Origin: Oxalobacteraceae bacterium
GTDB lineage: Bacteria; Pseudomonadota; Gammaproteobacteria; Burkholderiales; Burkholderiaceae_D
Length of the DNA stretch: 64,000 bases
Assembly: GCA_947448025.1 (NCBI GenBank)
Contig: CANFLV010000005.1
Span: 1 to 64,000 of the forward strand
Direction: 5' to 3'
Shown piece by piece: positions 27,385-36,084 of the stretch. The notes under the pieces are model-generated. The model was given only the letters and a program-made list of their open reading frames with translations, searched no databases and had not been told where the DNA came from. A program made the translations under genes and the position numbers. Within the stretch, counting starts at the first letter, position 1, and every line of letters starts with the position of its first letter.

Positions 27385-27885
27385 TCAGGCTTTCGTGAAG
27401 CGTCCGCCATGGAACACCAGCGCCTCTTTCGGCGTGGCGTCGCAGCGCTCGACTTCGCCGACAAAAATCACATGGTCGCCTTCCGGATAGCGGCTGCGAT
27501 TATGACATTCGAACCAGGCCGTGGTGCCCGCCAAAATCGGCAGGCCACTGCGCGAGAGCGTAAAGTCGACCTTGTCGAAATGATCGTCGCCGCGCCGCGC
27601 AAACAGTTCCGCCACAGCGGCCTGGTCGGCGGCCAGGACATTGATCACATAATGCGAATTGCTGCTGAAGGCGGGCATGCTGCTGGAATTAATTCCGAGA
27701 CTCCACAAGACCAGCGGCGGGTTCAGCGAAACCGAATTGAAGGAGCTCGCTGTCATGCCGAGGAACTGGCCGTTCTCCAGCCGCGTCGTGATGACGGTGA
27801 CGCCCGTGGCGAACTGCGACAGCGCATTGCGAAAATGCTTTACATCGAATTCCGGTGGCAGTGCAGTGGTAACGCTAAGCGACAT
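27385..27885 (-). CDS. Flavin reductase-like (FMN-binding split barrel) protein
   Basis: A 166-residue protein of the HpaC/flavin reductase family. It has FRNALSQFATGVTVITT, the flavin-binding GMTASSFNSVSLNPPLVLWSLG, SHYVINVLAADQ and a C-terminal GDHVIFVGEVERCD. Members reduce FMN/FAD with NAD(P)H, usually for a two-component monooxygenase, but no oxygenase partner is adjacent. Its downstream gene is gcdH. Confidence 0.9.
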   Translation of the reverse strand: MSLSVTTALPPEFDVKHFRNALSQFATGVTVITTRLENGQFLGMTASSFNSVSLNPPLVLWSLGINSSSMPAFSSNSHYVINVLAADQAAVAELFARRGDDHFDKVDFTLSRSGLPILAGTTAWFECHNRSRYPEGDHVIFVGEVERCDATPKEALVFHGGRFTKA

Positions 27886-28061
27886 AGTGAGCCTGATGAT
27901 GAATGAATATTGCCTGAAGACTGCACATTATGCCGAAAAAGCAGCAAGGACGGCGGATGCCGCGCAAGTCGCGGGTCTGCGCCTGCACCAATGTTCTGCA
28001 GCGTGCGCGGGTTTGCGCTAAAGTCTTAGCATTGCGTAGTGTGAATACAGGGAGCAAGGCG

Positions 28062-28598
28062 ATGGTGATGCAAACAGCAATTCTCGGCGGCGGATGTTTC
28101 TGGTGTACCGAAGCGGTTTATCAGCAAATCAAAGGCGTCGCCTCGGTCGAGTCCGGCTACACCGGCGGCAAGATCCCGAATCCGACCTATGAGCAAATCT
28201 GCACTGGCAAGACCGGCCATGCCGAAGTCGTCAAACTCGACTTTGATACCGACATCATCAGCTATCGCGAAATTCTCGAGATCTTCTTTACTGTTCATGA
28301 TCCAACGACCTTGAACCGTCAGGGCAATGACAGCGGTACGCAATACCGCTCGGTGATTTATTACCTCTCGCCCGAACAGCAGCAAACCGCGCAGCAGGTG
28401 ATCGCTTCGATGGCCAGCGTCTGGGATGCGCCCATCGTGACCGAACTCAGTCCGCCTGAAACCTATTACAAGGCGGAAGCCTACCACCAGAATTATTTCA
28501 ACCAGCATCCGCTGCAGGGCTATTGCGCCTTCGTCGTCGCGCCCAAGGTCGCCAAGGTGCGCAGCACCTTTGCTGGCAAGCTCAGCAAAGGCAAATGA
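28062..28598 (+). CDS. msrA: Peptide-methionine (S)-S-oxide reductase
   Basis: Repairs S-epimer methionine sulfoxide in proteins. The 178-residue form starts MVMQTAILGGGCFWCTEAVY with catalytic Cys12 in GCFWC; GYTGG, HAEVVKLDFD, FFTVHDPTTLNRQGNDSGTQYRS and the C-terminal resolving cysteine in LQGYCAF are all present. GGGAGC precedes ATG 28062 by a good gap; the frame is open further upstream without a ribosome site. It ends 3 bases from the converging pdxH stop. Confidence 0.97.
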   Translation: MVMQTAILGGGCFWCTEAVYQQIKGVASVESGYTGGKIPNPTYEQICTGKTGHAEVVKLDFDTDIISYREILEIFFTVHDPTTLNRQGNDSGTQYRSVIYYLSPEQQQTAQQVIASMASVWDAPIVTELSPPETYYKAEAYHQNYFNQHPLQGYCAFVVAPKVAKVRSTFAGKLSKGK

Positions 28599-28601
28599 CG
28601 A

Positions 28602-29237
28602 TCAAGGCTGCAGTCTGCTGAGCTGCCAGCTGCCGTCCGTTTGCTTAGTGTATTTGATACGGTCATGCAGGCGCGATGGCCGGCCTTGCCAGAATTCGAT
28701 CATGTCCGGCACCAGGCGATAACCGCCCCAGTTCTCCGGCCGCACCGGTGTCGTGCCATGCGTTTGTTCGGCGGCGAGGAACTGCGCTTCGAGCGCATCG
28801 CGATCGGCGACTGGCTGACTTTGCTGCGAGGCGATCGCGCCGATGCGGCTGCCTAGTGGACGGCTGTTGAAATACTGGTCGCTCTCCGCCGCTGACATTA
28901 GTTCGACACGACCTTCGATGCGCACCTGACGCTCCAGCTCGATCCAGTGGAACAGTAAAGCGGCCTGCGGATTTTGTGCCAGTTCCGCACCTTTGCGACT
29001 GGCATAGCTGGTGAACCAGCAAAAGCCGGCAGCGTCGACATGCTTGATGAGCACGATGCGCGAAGAAGGCCGGCCGTCGTCGCCTACCGTTGCCAGGCTC
29101 ATCGCATTCGCCTCCAGGATGTGCGCCTTGCTCGCTTCGTCGAACCATTTGGCAAATTGCGCCATCGGGTCCGCCAGCACATCGTGTTCGGACAGGCTGG
29201 CGCGGCTATATTCCTTGCGTAAATTTGCGTAGGTCAT
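28602..29237 (-). CDS. pdxH: Pyridoxamine/pyridoxine 5'-phosphate oxidase
   Basis: FMN enzyme of 211 residues that produces pyridoxal phosphate, the cofactor used by IlvE. It shows the N-terminal [66 protein letters not shown] and the C-terminal [24 protein letters not shown]. It is the last gene of an MFS-hemerythrin-pdxH run with gaps of 13 and 21 bases. Confidence 0.98.
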   Translation of the reverse strand: MTYANLRKEYSRASLSEHDVLADPMAQFAKWFDEASKAHILEANAMSLATVGDDGRPSSRIVLIKHVDAAGFCWFTSYASRKGAELAQNPQAALLFHWIELERQVRIEGRVELMSAAESDQYFNSRPLGSRIGAIASQQSQPVADRDALEAQFLAAEQTHGTTPVRPENWGGYRLVPDMIEFWQGRPSRLHDRIKYTKQTDGSWQLSRLQP

Positions 29238-29258
29238 GCGTTTCCTTTTGATGAAAAT

Positions 29259-29795
29259 TTAGTCAGTGATGCCGCGGCGCTGGCGCATGGCGTTGCCGAG
29301 CATGGCCATTTGCGCCGCGCTGAAGAGACGTTTTGCCATTGGTGCGATATGGGCTTCTTCGAGTTCCATGTGCGCCGTGTAGGCATCGCAAAATGCCTGC
29401 ACCGCTGGTGTCGACAGCTCGGCTGCGGTGTCGCTGGCGATGTGCTGTAATTGCGGCACCAGACTGAGCCAGGCGGCGTGCATGTGTTCATGCTCGGCGA
29501 GTATGCGCGGCGTCAATTCGTCCAGCAGGCGTGCATCGTCACCGCTGGCAGTCGCGCCTAACATGGGCAACAAGTCTTCTTCTTCGTCCGCATGGTGATT
29601 CGGCGCGGCTTGGGTAAAGTACTTCAATACTGCCGAGGCGGCTTGCTGCGCTTCGGCGTCGGCGCCGGCGGTCGACACATGCTGTGCCACGTTTTGTAAT
29701 GTAGCAAGCTGTTTGCGGATGCGGTCGTGGCAATGCTTGAGTACCGCGATCGGTTCATCGAAGCTTGGTGCTGCGTCGTGTAAAGTTTTTGTCAT
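29259..29795 (-). CDS. Hemerythrin-like (HHE) domain protein
   Basis: A 178-residue four-helix bundle with iron-binding histidines at VLKHCHDRI, APNHHADEEEDLLPML, LAEHEHMHAAW and TAHMELEEAHIAPMAKRLF, the HHE cation-binding pattern. Such proteins bind a di-iron centre and sense or store O2, NO or iron. The upstream MFS gene is 13 bases away. No extra signalling domain is present. Confidence 0.92.
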   Translation of the reverse strand: MTKTLHDAAPSFDEPIAVLKHCHDRIRKQLATLQNVAQHVSTAGADAEAQQAASAVLKYFTQAAPNHHADEEEDLLPMLGATASGDDARLLDELTPRILAEHEHMHAAWLSLVPQLQHIASDTAAELSTPAVQAFCDAYTAHMELEEAHIAPMAKRLFSAAQMAMLGNAMRQRRGITD

Positions 29796-29808
29796 GCAGA
29801 TTCTCCCA

Positions 29809-30981
29809 TTATTTTTCAGCGGCGCGGCGCCAGGCCAGCGGCACGCCGATGCCGATCAGTGCGCTCATGGCCCAGAATACCGGAAACAGACCCACTGTGG
29901 CACCGGCTGCGCCAAAGGCCAGCGGCAAGGCGACCTGCGAGGCATTGCCGATCGTGATGCGTAAACCCACTGCTTCGCCGGCGCGACCGGGCGGCGACAT
30001 TTCATGCAGCAGCGCCAACACATTCGGCTGCGACGAGCCCAGCGCGAGCCCGAGTACGATCGTCACCAGCACGATCGCCAAGGGCGAAGTCATGAAGGGA
30101 AATACGAGAAAGCAGAGCACCGCAAATATCAGCGCCGTGGTCAGGATTTGCCATTGGCTGGCGTGGCGGGAAATCCAGTGCATGGCCAGCCGCACCGTAA
30201 AGGTCGAAGCGGAAAAGCAGCCCAGTATCCATCCGATCGAAGACGCCGATAGCCCCATATGCGTGCCGTGGATCGGCATGACGAACATGAACAGGTCCCA
30301 GGACGACGCGAGGCAAATGCTGACGATGTAGACGCGTCGCAGTTCCTTGTGGCGCAGAAGGTCGATGATGCTGCTATTGCTGGCCTTGGCTGCGCTCTGG
30401 GCCGCAGCCGAGGCGGCATGACGCAGATGCAGGCTGCGCAGGTTCTTTGAGCTCAGCAGCAGGATCGAGGTCAGCACGAAGCCGGTACAGATCGCATAGG
30501 CAGTCGCATGGCGAAAATGTTCGATCACATAACCCGCCATGACCGGGCCAATAAAGCTCGAGGTCGAATAGCCGAGCGCGAGCCAGCTGAAATTGCGCCC
30601 GCGCGCATCGCTCTCACTGAGCGAGCCGACCGCATGCTGGACGGCGATATGCATGGCGAGAAAGCCGGAGCCGATCAGCAGCACCGAAAAATACAGCACG
30701 CCCAGTCCCGTGATGAAACTCGGGATGGCGCAGCCCGTTGCCATCAGCACGGCGCCGATGCGCATCGGCTTTTTCAGGCCGATATGATCGACCCAGCGCC
30801 CCAGTGGTACGGCAAACAGCATCGGAAACAGCGCGAACGAGGCGATCAGGATGCCGACCGTGAATTCGGATGCATGCAGTGACAGCGCATACAGCGACGT
30901 CGTAATGCGCGCGCCGACCAAGGCGACGTGGGCCACGAGCGAAATCAGGACGAGGTGAAACAGGGGAGGAAATTGCCGCAC
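29809..30981 (-). CDS. Major facilitator superfamily transporter
   Basis: About 390 residues with 12 hydrophobic helices, the MFS loop 2-3 motif PLGRWVDHIGLKKPM, and a mid-chain cytoplasmic loop rich in Ala and Ser. The substrate is not recognisable; it is of the multidrug/sugar-efflux type. The start is chosen as GTG 30981 because the first helix follows at once; an upstream ATG at 31065 would add 28 residues and leave only 29 bases to the divergent tcdA. It is the first gene of the run ending in pdxH. Confidence 0.8.
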   Translation of the reverse strand: MRQFPPLFHLVLISLVAHVALVGARITTSLYALSLHASEFTVGILIASFALFPMLFAVPLGRWVDHIGLKKPMRIGAVLMATGCAIPSFITGLGVLYFSVLLIGSGFLAMHIAVQHAVGSLSESDARGRNFSWLALGYSTSSFIGPVMAGYVIEHFRHATAYAICTGFVLTSILLLSSKNLRSLHLRHAASAAAQSAAKASNSSIIDLLRHKELRRVYIVSICLASSWDLFMFVMPIHGTHMGLSASSIGWILGCFSASTFTVRLAMHWISRHASQWQILTTALIFAVLCFLVFPFMTSPLAIVLVTIVLGLALGSSQPNVLALLHEMSPPGRAGEAVGLRITIGNASQVALPLAFGAAGATVGLFPVFWAMSALIGIGVPLAWRRAAEK

Positions 30982-31094
30982 TAGAAACAAACCTGATAAT
31001 GAAAGCGCATCTTGATGGGAATATTCAGTGTAATACCCGAAGAAAATGATTGTAAGGGAAAACATCCACTGTTGCCCTCCGTTAAAATGGCGGC

Positions 31095-31925
31095 ATGACG
31101 ATAAACCTTGCCACCTCCGCTGATCCAGTTACTGGCAGCATCGATTTCGAGCGCCGCTTCGGCGGCATCGGCCGACTCTATGGCGCCGCTGCCTTGACGC
31201 GATTTCAACAAGCCCATATTTGCGTGATCGGCGTCGGCGGTGTCGGCTCCTGGGTCGTCGAAGCGCTGGCGCGCAGTGCGATAGGCCAGATCACGATGAT
31301 CGATCTGGATAATCTCGCCGAATCGAATATCAATCGGCAAATCCATGCGCTCACCGACACGCTCGGCAAGGCCAAGGTCACGGCACTGCATGAACGTATC
31401 CTGCAAATCAATCCGACTTGCCGCGTGACGGAAATCGAGGACTTCATCACCGAAGACAATCTCGCGCAGATGCTGCCGACTGGACGATTTCAGTATGTGA
31501 TTGATGCAATTGATGATGTGCGCGCCAAAACTGCCGTGATCGCGTATTGCCGCGCCAATGGCATACGGCTGGTCACCATCGGCGGCGCTGGTGGCCAGAT
31601 CGATCCGACCAGGATCGAGATTCGCGATTTATGCCGCACCGAACAGGAACCGCTGCTGGCAAAAGTGCGCAAACGGCTGCGCTCGCTGCACGGTTTTCCG
31701 CGTGGCACAAAAAACAATTTTCATATCGATGCGGTCTTTTCGACCGAGCATTTGCGTCTGCCGGAAACAGCGGAGCAATGTGACATTGGCGAGACCGGCG
31801 ATGCGGGCAATGCCGGCATCACCGGCTTGAATTGCGCCGGCTTTGGCTCGGCCATGGTGGTCACGGCCAGCTTCGGCCTGGTCGCTGCGGCACACGTCTT
31901 GCGCAAGCTGGCGCAAGACGCTTAG
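31095..31925 (+). CDS. tcdA: tRNA threonylcarbamoyladenosine dehydratase
   Basis: E1-like ATP-dependent enzyme that dehydrates t6A37 to its cyclic ct6A form. The 276-residue chain shows FERRFGGIGRLYG at the N-terminus, the nucleotide-binding VIGVGGVGSWVVEALARS, IDLDNLAESNINRQIHAL and DAIDDVRAKTAVIAYCR, ending with NCAGFGSAMVVTASFGLVAAA. With the Sua5-type gene at 22086 the window encodes both an early and a late step of the same tRNA modification. Confidence 0.95.
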   Translation: MTINLATSADPVTGSIDFERRFGGIGRLYGAAALTRFQQAHICVIGVGGVGSWVVEALARSAIGQITMIDLDNLAESNINRQIHALTDTLGKAKVTALHERILQINPTCRVTEIEDFITEDNLAQMLPTGRFQYVIDAIDDVRAKTAVIAYCRANGIRLVTIGGAGGQIDPTRIEIRDLCRTEQEPLLAKVRKRLRSLHGFPRGTKNNFHIDAVFSTEHLRLPETAEQCDIGETGDAGNAGITGLNCAGFGSAMVVTASFGLVAAAHVLRKLAQDA

Positions 31926-31935
31926 ATCATGAGAT

Positions 31936-32988
31936 TCAGGCCTTGCCGAAGACTTCATTCAACTGCTGCGTGACGCGAATGAAGGTCGTGCGCTTGGTCA
32001 GTTCCTTGAGCTTGTGCGCGCCGACATAGGTGCAGGCCGAGCGCACGCCGCCGAGGATTTCCTGGACCGTGCCGGCGACCGGACCGCGATACGGCACCAG
32101 CACTTCCTTGCCTTCGGCGGCGCGATATTGCGCCACGCCGCCGGCATATTTTTCCATCGCCGCGCGGCTGCTCATGCCGTAGAAGCGCTGGAATTTCAGT
32201 CCGTCGCGTTCAACTACATCGCCCGCGCATTCATCATGACCCGACAGCATCCCGCCGAGCATGATGAAGTCCGCGCCAGCGCCGAAGGCCTTGGCCAGAT
32301 CACCTGGCACGACGCAGCCGCCATCGGCGCAAATCTGTCCACCCAGACCATGCGCCGCATCGGCACATTCAATCACCGCTGACAGCTGCGGATAACCGAC
32401 GCCGGTCATCCGGCGCGTGGTGCAGACCGATCCCGGGCCGATGCCGACCTTGACGATGTCGGCACCGGCGAGGATCAGCTCTTCGGTGATGTCGCCGGTG
32501 ACGACATTGCCGGCCATGATGGTGATATGCGGCCAGGCCTGGCGCACGGTCTTGACAAAATTGATGAAGCCTTCGGTGTAGCCATTGGCCACGTCGATGC
32601 AGACATACTCGATGGCCGAGGCGGCGCGCGCCATGACGGCGCTGAACTTTTCATAATCGCTCTTGCCGATGCCCATGGAGTAGAACGCGCTCGATGCCTT
32701 GCCGCCAGCGTGTTTCAAGGTCGTGAAGAATTCGACCAGCGCGTCTTCCGAATAATGCTTGTGCAGTGCCGCTGACATCTGATGCGCGCCGAGCGCCTGC
32801 GCCATTTCAAAGGTGCCGGTGCTGTCCATATTGGCCGCGATGATAGGAATGCCTTTATATTTTTTACCGGAATTATGAAACAGGAATTCGCGGCTGATGT
32901 CGACTTGCGAGCGTGAGGTGAGGGTGGAGCGTTTCGGACGGATCAGGACATCCTTGAAATCGAGTTTGACTGCTTCTTCAATGTGCAT
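31936..32988 (-). CDS. guaC: GMP reductase
   Basis: Converts GMP to IMP with NADPH, connecting guanine and adenine nucleotide pools. The 350-residue barrel is of the GuaC type, shorter than IMP dehydrogenase and without CBS domains. It has [26 protein letters not shown], the catalytic cysteine in [28 protein letters not shown] and [14 protein letters not shown]. It ends 10 bases from the converging tcdA stop. It fits functionally with the purine-nucleoside operon at 42.9-51.6 kb. Confidence 0.96.
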   Translation of the reverse strand: MHIEEAVKLDFKDVLIRPKRSTLTSRSQVDISREFLFHNSGKKYKGIPIIAANMDSTGTFEMAQALGAHQMSAALHKHYSEDALVEFFTTLKHAGGKASSAFYSMGIGKSDYEKFSAVMARAASAIEYVCIDVANGYTEGFINFVKTVRQAWPHITIMAGNVVTGDITEELILAGADIVKVGIGPGSVCTTRRMTGVGYPQLSAVIECADAAHGLGGQICADGGCVVPGDLAKAFGAGADFIMLGGMLSGHDECAGDVVERDGLKFQRFYGMSSRAAMEKYAGGVAQYRAAEGKEVLVPYRGPVAGTVQEILGGVRSACTYVGAHKLKELTKRTTFIRVTQQLNEVFGKA

Positions 32989-33090
32989 ATGCTGGCCTTT
33001 TTAGTGGTGGCCGCATATTGCGCAGCCGAAAACCGCCAGCATACGCTGCCCGGCTGAGCCGGGCAATCGTCCTACGAATTGACGGCGCTG

Positions 33091-33240
33091 TCAGCCGCCA
33101 AAGTAAATATCCGACGGATAGTTCTGCTGCATATTGCTATCTGACGGATAGCCGCTGCTGCCGCTGCTGCCACTACCCATCCCGTAACTGGAACAGGCGC
33201 TGAGGCTGGCAAGCAGAAGCATGGTGGCAATGGTTTTCAT
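33091..33240 (-). CDS. Small lipoprotein
   Basis: A 49-residue precursor: MKTIATMLLLASLSAC ends in a lipobox (LSAC, lipidated Cys16), followed by a Ser/Gly-rich tether and two YPSD repeats (GYPSDSN, NYPSDIY). GAGGAG stands before the ATG. The mature peptide of 34 residues is too short for a globular fold and resembles the small surface-tethered lipoproteins common in Burkholderiales. The function is unknown. Confidence 0.78.
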   Translation of the reverse strand: MKTIATMLLLASLSACSSYGMGSGSSGSSGYPSDSNMQQNYPSDIYFGG

Positions 33241-33602
33241 GGCAAATCTCCTCGACGCAATGTGGTCTTGTCGCCCAACTTCGGGTCGGCACACTTCACT
33301 ATATGCGGCGAGGTCGCGCATCTCCAGCCCATCATGCAGGGAAGCTTTGCGGCTTGAGATGGATCAAAGTTCTATCTGCGCTGCTGCCATTCTCGACAAT
33401 AAATTTGCAAAGAAGAGCTTGGGTGCTTGGGCGGCGCTGCGCGAGGGCAGTATGTGTTATTGGAGGCATATTTTTGTCGTCGATTTGAAACCTCGCACGA
33501 CTCAATTTTCACTCGAATGCCCCGATTTTCAATTCTGCCATTTCAATTCCCGAAGCTGCCCCCCAAAATGAAAGTTCAATCAGGCCAGCCAGGGAGGCGA
33601 CC
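33241..33602. other. 362-base spacer between divergent small genes
   Basis: No open reading frame here has a ribosome site and recognisable protein sequence. The region must carry the promoters of the small lipoprotein (leftward) and the 84-residue protein (rightward), but I see no clear -35/-10 pair or palindrome. Confidence 0.45.
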
Positions 33603-33857
33603 ATGGAAAAAGACGATGCAATTGCTGTCATGAGTCATCTCGCGACAAAACTCGAGGATGTGCTCGCTATTGAAGACGTGGTGTCTGCCTTCGCGGAATT
33701 TCTTGTGCATATACGCACCAGCGTGTCGGAAGAGGATTTCGCGTTTCTGGCAACGATAGGTGCGATGATTTATTTAAAAGGCCGTCGTGAATACGATTCC
33801 TGCATCGAAGCGGATCGCTTGATGGCGCGTTTGCGCAATCAGGCAAAAGCAGCGTAA
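33603..33857 (+). CDS. Hypothetical small protein (84 residues)
   Basis: An acidic helical 84-residue protein with no signal peptide or membrane segment. A good ribosome site (GGAGG 6 bases before the ATG) supports translation. The sequence has two halves, MEKDDAIAVMSHLATKLED and a C-terminal RREYDSCIEADRLMARLRNQ, with a single cysteine. I recognise no family. Confidence 0.65.
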   Translation: MEKDDAIAVMSHLATKLEDVLAIEDVVSAFAEFLVHIRTSVSEEDFAFLATIGAMIYLKGRREYDSCIEADRLMARLRNQAKAA

Positions 33858-34027
33858 TGGCCGGGCCATCGACTATTACGCGCATCAATGACGGGTTCAT
33901 GCGGGCAAGTGTCTCGTCTTGATCAAGCTATTGTCAAATAGCCAAATATCCTCTGGAAGTATTGTTAAATTTTTACTATTCTGAAGTTCTGGAATTGGTA
34001 TTAAATTAACTTTATCAAGGAGCAAAC

Positions 34028-34342
34028 ATGCGTACCTTTATTTCACGGTCTGGTCATGCCAGTTACCAAATGCCCACTTTGGTTTCCAAATCATTGCTGG
34101 TCTGTTTGCTGCTGCTCTGTAGCGTGATATTAATCGCGAGTTATGCTCTGGCCGGTAATGGGGCCAGTGGGTTCAATAAGCGCAGTGAGGTCAGGCCGGC
34201 AGCCGCAGCGCCGATTCCCCAGCTTATCGTGATTGGTCATCGCATGACCGAGGCACAGAAGCGTCAGTTCGACGAGGCCGAAGCAATGGCAGACAAAGCC
34301 GCCACGACAAAAATCGCAGGGCTTCAGAGTCACCAGAAATAA
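34028..34342 (+). CDS. Hypothetical membrane-anchored or exported small protein
   Basis: A 104-residue protein with one hydrophobic segment at about residues 22-43 (LLVCLLLLCSVILIASYALAG), which could be a signal peptide cut after YALA or a membrane anchor with an N-terminal tail of 20 residues. The soluble part contains IPQLIVIGHRMTEAQKRQFDEAE, seen in small Burkholderiales hypothetical proteins. AGGAG precedes the ATG and a strong terminator follows. The function is unknown. Confidence 0.72.
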   Translation: MRTFISRSGHASYQMPTLVSKSLLVCLLLLCSVILIASYALAGNGASGFNKRSEVRPAAAAPIPQLIVIGHRMTEAQKRQFDEAEAMADKAATTKIAGLQSHQK

Positions 34343-34367
34343 AGGCAGGCAAATGCCTATTGCCAGT

Positions 34368-34399
34368 CAGCGCGCCAGTCACACGGCGCGCTGTTTTTT
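34368..34399. terminator. Terminator between the small exported protein and the FKBP gene
   Basis: CAGCGCGCC pairs perfectly with GGCGCGCTG across an 8-base loop, followed by six T residues. It lies between converging genes. Confidence 0.94.
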
Positions 34400-34405
34400 C
34401 TGCGC

Positions 34406-34858
34406 TTACTTTACATTCAATAATTCCACATCAAACACCAGAATCGCATCCGGCCCGATCATGCCGCCCGCGCCACGATTACCGTAAGCGAGATAGCCCG
34501 GAATGATCAGCGTACGTTTGCCGCCGACCTTCATGCCAGCCACGCCCTGATCCCAGCCTTTGATCACGCGGCCAGCACCGAGCGGGAAGCTGAACGGCCC
34601 TCGACCGACCGAGCTGTCGAACTGTTTGCCATGCAGCTGCGGCGCTTTCGGGTCATACAGCCAGCCGGTGTAATTGACCTCGACCGTGCGGCCGGCGACG
34701 GCTTCAGTGCCTTTGCCGACGACCGTGTCGCGCGCGATCAGGTTTTGCAGCTGTTCTGCGGTCGGCACAGCGGCTGCGGCGTCGGCGGCCAGGGCCAGCG
34801 GTGCGACGGGGGCGATCATTGCTGCCAGCATCAGTGCGGCGAGGGTGCTTCGTATCAT
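34406..34858 (-). CDS. Exported FKBP-type peptidyl-prolyl isomerase
   Basis: A 150-residue periplasmic isomerase: signal peptide of about 24 residues ending ALA, then a single FKBP domain with VEVNYTGWLYD, the FDSSVGRGPFSFPLGAGRVIKGWDQGVAGMKVGGKR core and the PGYLAYGNRGAGGMIGPDAILVFDVELL end. All drug- and proline-pocket residues visible in standard FKBPs (Asp, Phe, Trp, Tyr) are in place. It is monocistronic. Confidence 0.95.
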   Translation of the reverse strand: MIRSTLAALMLAAMIAPVAPLALAADAAAAVPTAEQLQNLIARDTVVGKGTEAVAGRTVEVNYTGWLYDPKAPQLHGKQFDSSVGRGPFSFPLGAGRVIKGWDQGVAGMKVGGKRTLIIPGYLAYGNRGAGGMIGPDAILVFDVELLNVK

Positions 34859-34994
34859 GGGGATGAACTTTCGAAAGTGGAAATCAGATGGGTATCATAG
34901 ACGAATCGCCTTCCTGTTGGAATGGTGGCGGATCGTCGTTAATCTTGACAAGGCTTGCATTGCAGCGCGACCTTGCTCCTGTTTTCCCCGGGCT

Positions 34995-35438
34995 TCAGTG
35001 TGCCTGCCAGGTCCAAGGGTTGATGACGGTCAAGCCCGCCGCTTCAAAAGGCGAGGTATCACGCGTGGCTGCGGCGAATCAATGTGTGGCGGCGATAGCT
35101 GCAATGTAGCCGTCCGTGGGAGCAATGGCCAGTCCAGCGCTGCGAGCACGAGAGCGCAGCGTCGCACAGGCGCGCGAGGCAGGGTCATCGAATGAGAGTA
35201 TGCGGCCTGTGAATAAGGGCAGGACACGATGCTCCAGACTTGAATGAAGCGTATCCCGGCGTTTGCCTTCTGGCAGCGCGCTGATACCAAAACGCAGTTC
35301 CGCAAGACTGATCGATCTGTTAGGCACAGGAGGCATCACAATTTTTATGTCTATCTCCATCGAATAAGGTGTGTGCGGGGAAGCGGCGGGTATCTAGTTC
35401 AGCACTGAAATTCCCTTTGTTGGCAGTAAAAAATCCAT
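34995..35438 (-). pseudogene. Decayed VapC/FitB-type PIN-domain toxin gene
   Basis: The minus strand from 35360 encodes a clear VapC C-terminal two-thirds: SISLAELRFGISALPEGKRR, GRILSFDDPASRACATLRSRARSAG and DGYIAAIAATH. A TGA at 35079-35081 replaces the usual glycine codon, after which the same frame continues with ATRDTSPFEAAGLTVINPW to a normal stop at 34995. The N-terminus in another frame near 35438 reads FLLPTKGISVLN, resembling the VapC opening FLLDTNVIS but with the essential first aspartate lost and a frame change after it. No antitoxin gene remains in the 67 bases before tdk. The gene is inactive by at least two lesions. Confidence 0.8.
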
Positions 35439-35505
35439 GATAATGCTCCGTCAAGTCGGCTAGTCCCGGCATCGCTGCTGCGGCAGTCTTCGTGGAGAAT
35501 TATTA

Positions 35506-36084
35506 ATGGCAAAGCTGTACTTCCGCTACTCGGCAATGAACGCCGGAAAATCCACTGCGCTGATTCAGGTCGCGCACAATTACGAAGAAAATCATAAGGC
35601 GGTGCGGCTCTACACCGCGCAGTTCGACGACCGTTTCGGTGTCGGCCGCATCACCTCGCGCCTCGGGCCGCAGCGTGACGCCTTTACCTTCAATGCCGAT
35701 TTTGATTTCATCGCCGACCATCGCGAAAAGGGCGCCGTCGCCTGCATCCTCATCGACGAAGCGCAATTCCTCAGTCCGCAACAGGTCAGCCAGTTGCATC
35801 ATCTGGCGCAGGTAAGCGGCGTGCCGATCATCTGTTATGGCTTGCGTTCCGACTTCCGTGGCGAGGCCTTCCCGGGCGCTGCCGCGCTGCTGACGCTGGC
35901 CGAAGAAATCGAAGAATTGAAGACAATTTGCAGCTGCGGCAAGAAGGCGACGATGAACATGCGCGTCGATGCGCAAGGCGAAATGGTGGTCGATGGCGCG
36001 CAGGTCGAGATCGGTGGCAATGACCGCTATCGGCAAATGTGCGGACGCTGCTTCTATAATTTGCGCGACTTGAAGAAATCCTGA
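35506..36084 (+). CDS. tdk: Thymidine kinase
   Basis: Type II thymidine kinase of 192 residues phosphorylating thymidine to dTMP for salvage. The P-loop MNAGKST lies at residues 11-17, the Walker B-like CILIDEAQFLSP follows, and two CxxC pairs (CSCGKKA and MCGRCF) hold structural zinc. The catalytic glutamate sits in the DEAQF segment. Its TGA overlaps the next gene's ATG by one base, so the downstream MFS transporter is translationally coupled. Confidence 0.97.
   Translation: MAKLYFRYSAMNAGKSTALIQVAHNYEENHKAVRLYTAQFDDRFGVGRITSRLGPQRDAFTFNADFDFIADHREKGAVACILIDEAQFLSPQQVSQLHHLAQVSGVPIICYGLRSDFRGEAFPGAAALLTLAEEIEELKTICSCGKKATMNMRVDAQGEMVVDGAQVEIGGNDRYRQMCGRCFYNLRDLKKS

Noticed and set aside
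35030-35305. Overlapping minus-strand frame in the VapC remnant as a separate gene
   Set aside because: It is another frame of the decayed toxin sequence and has no family resemblance of its own.
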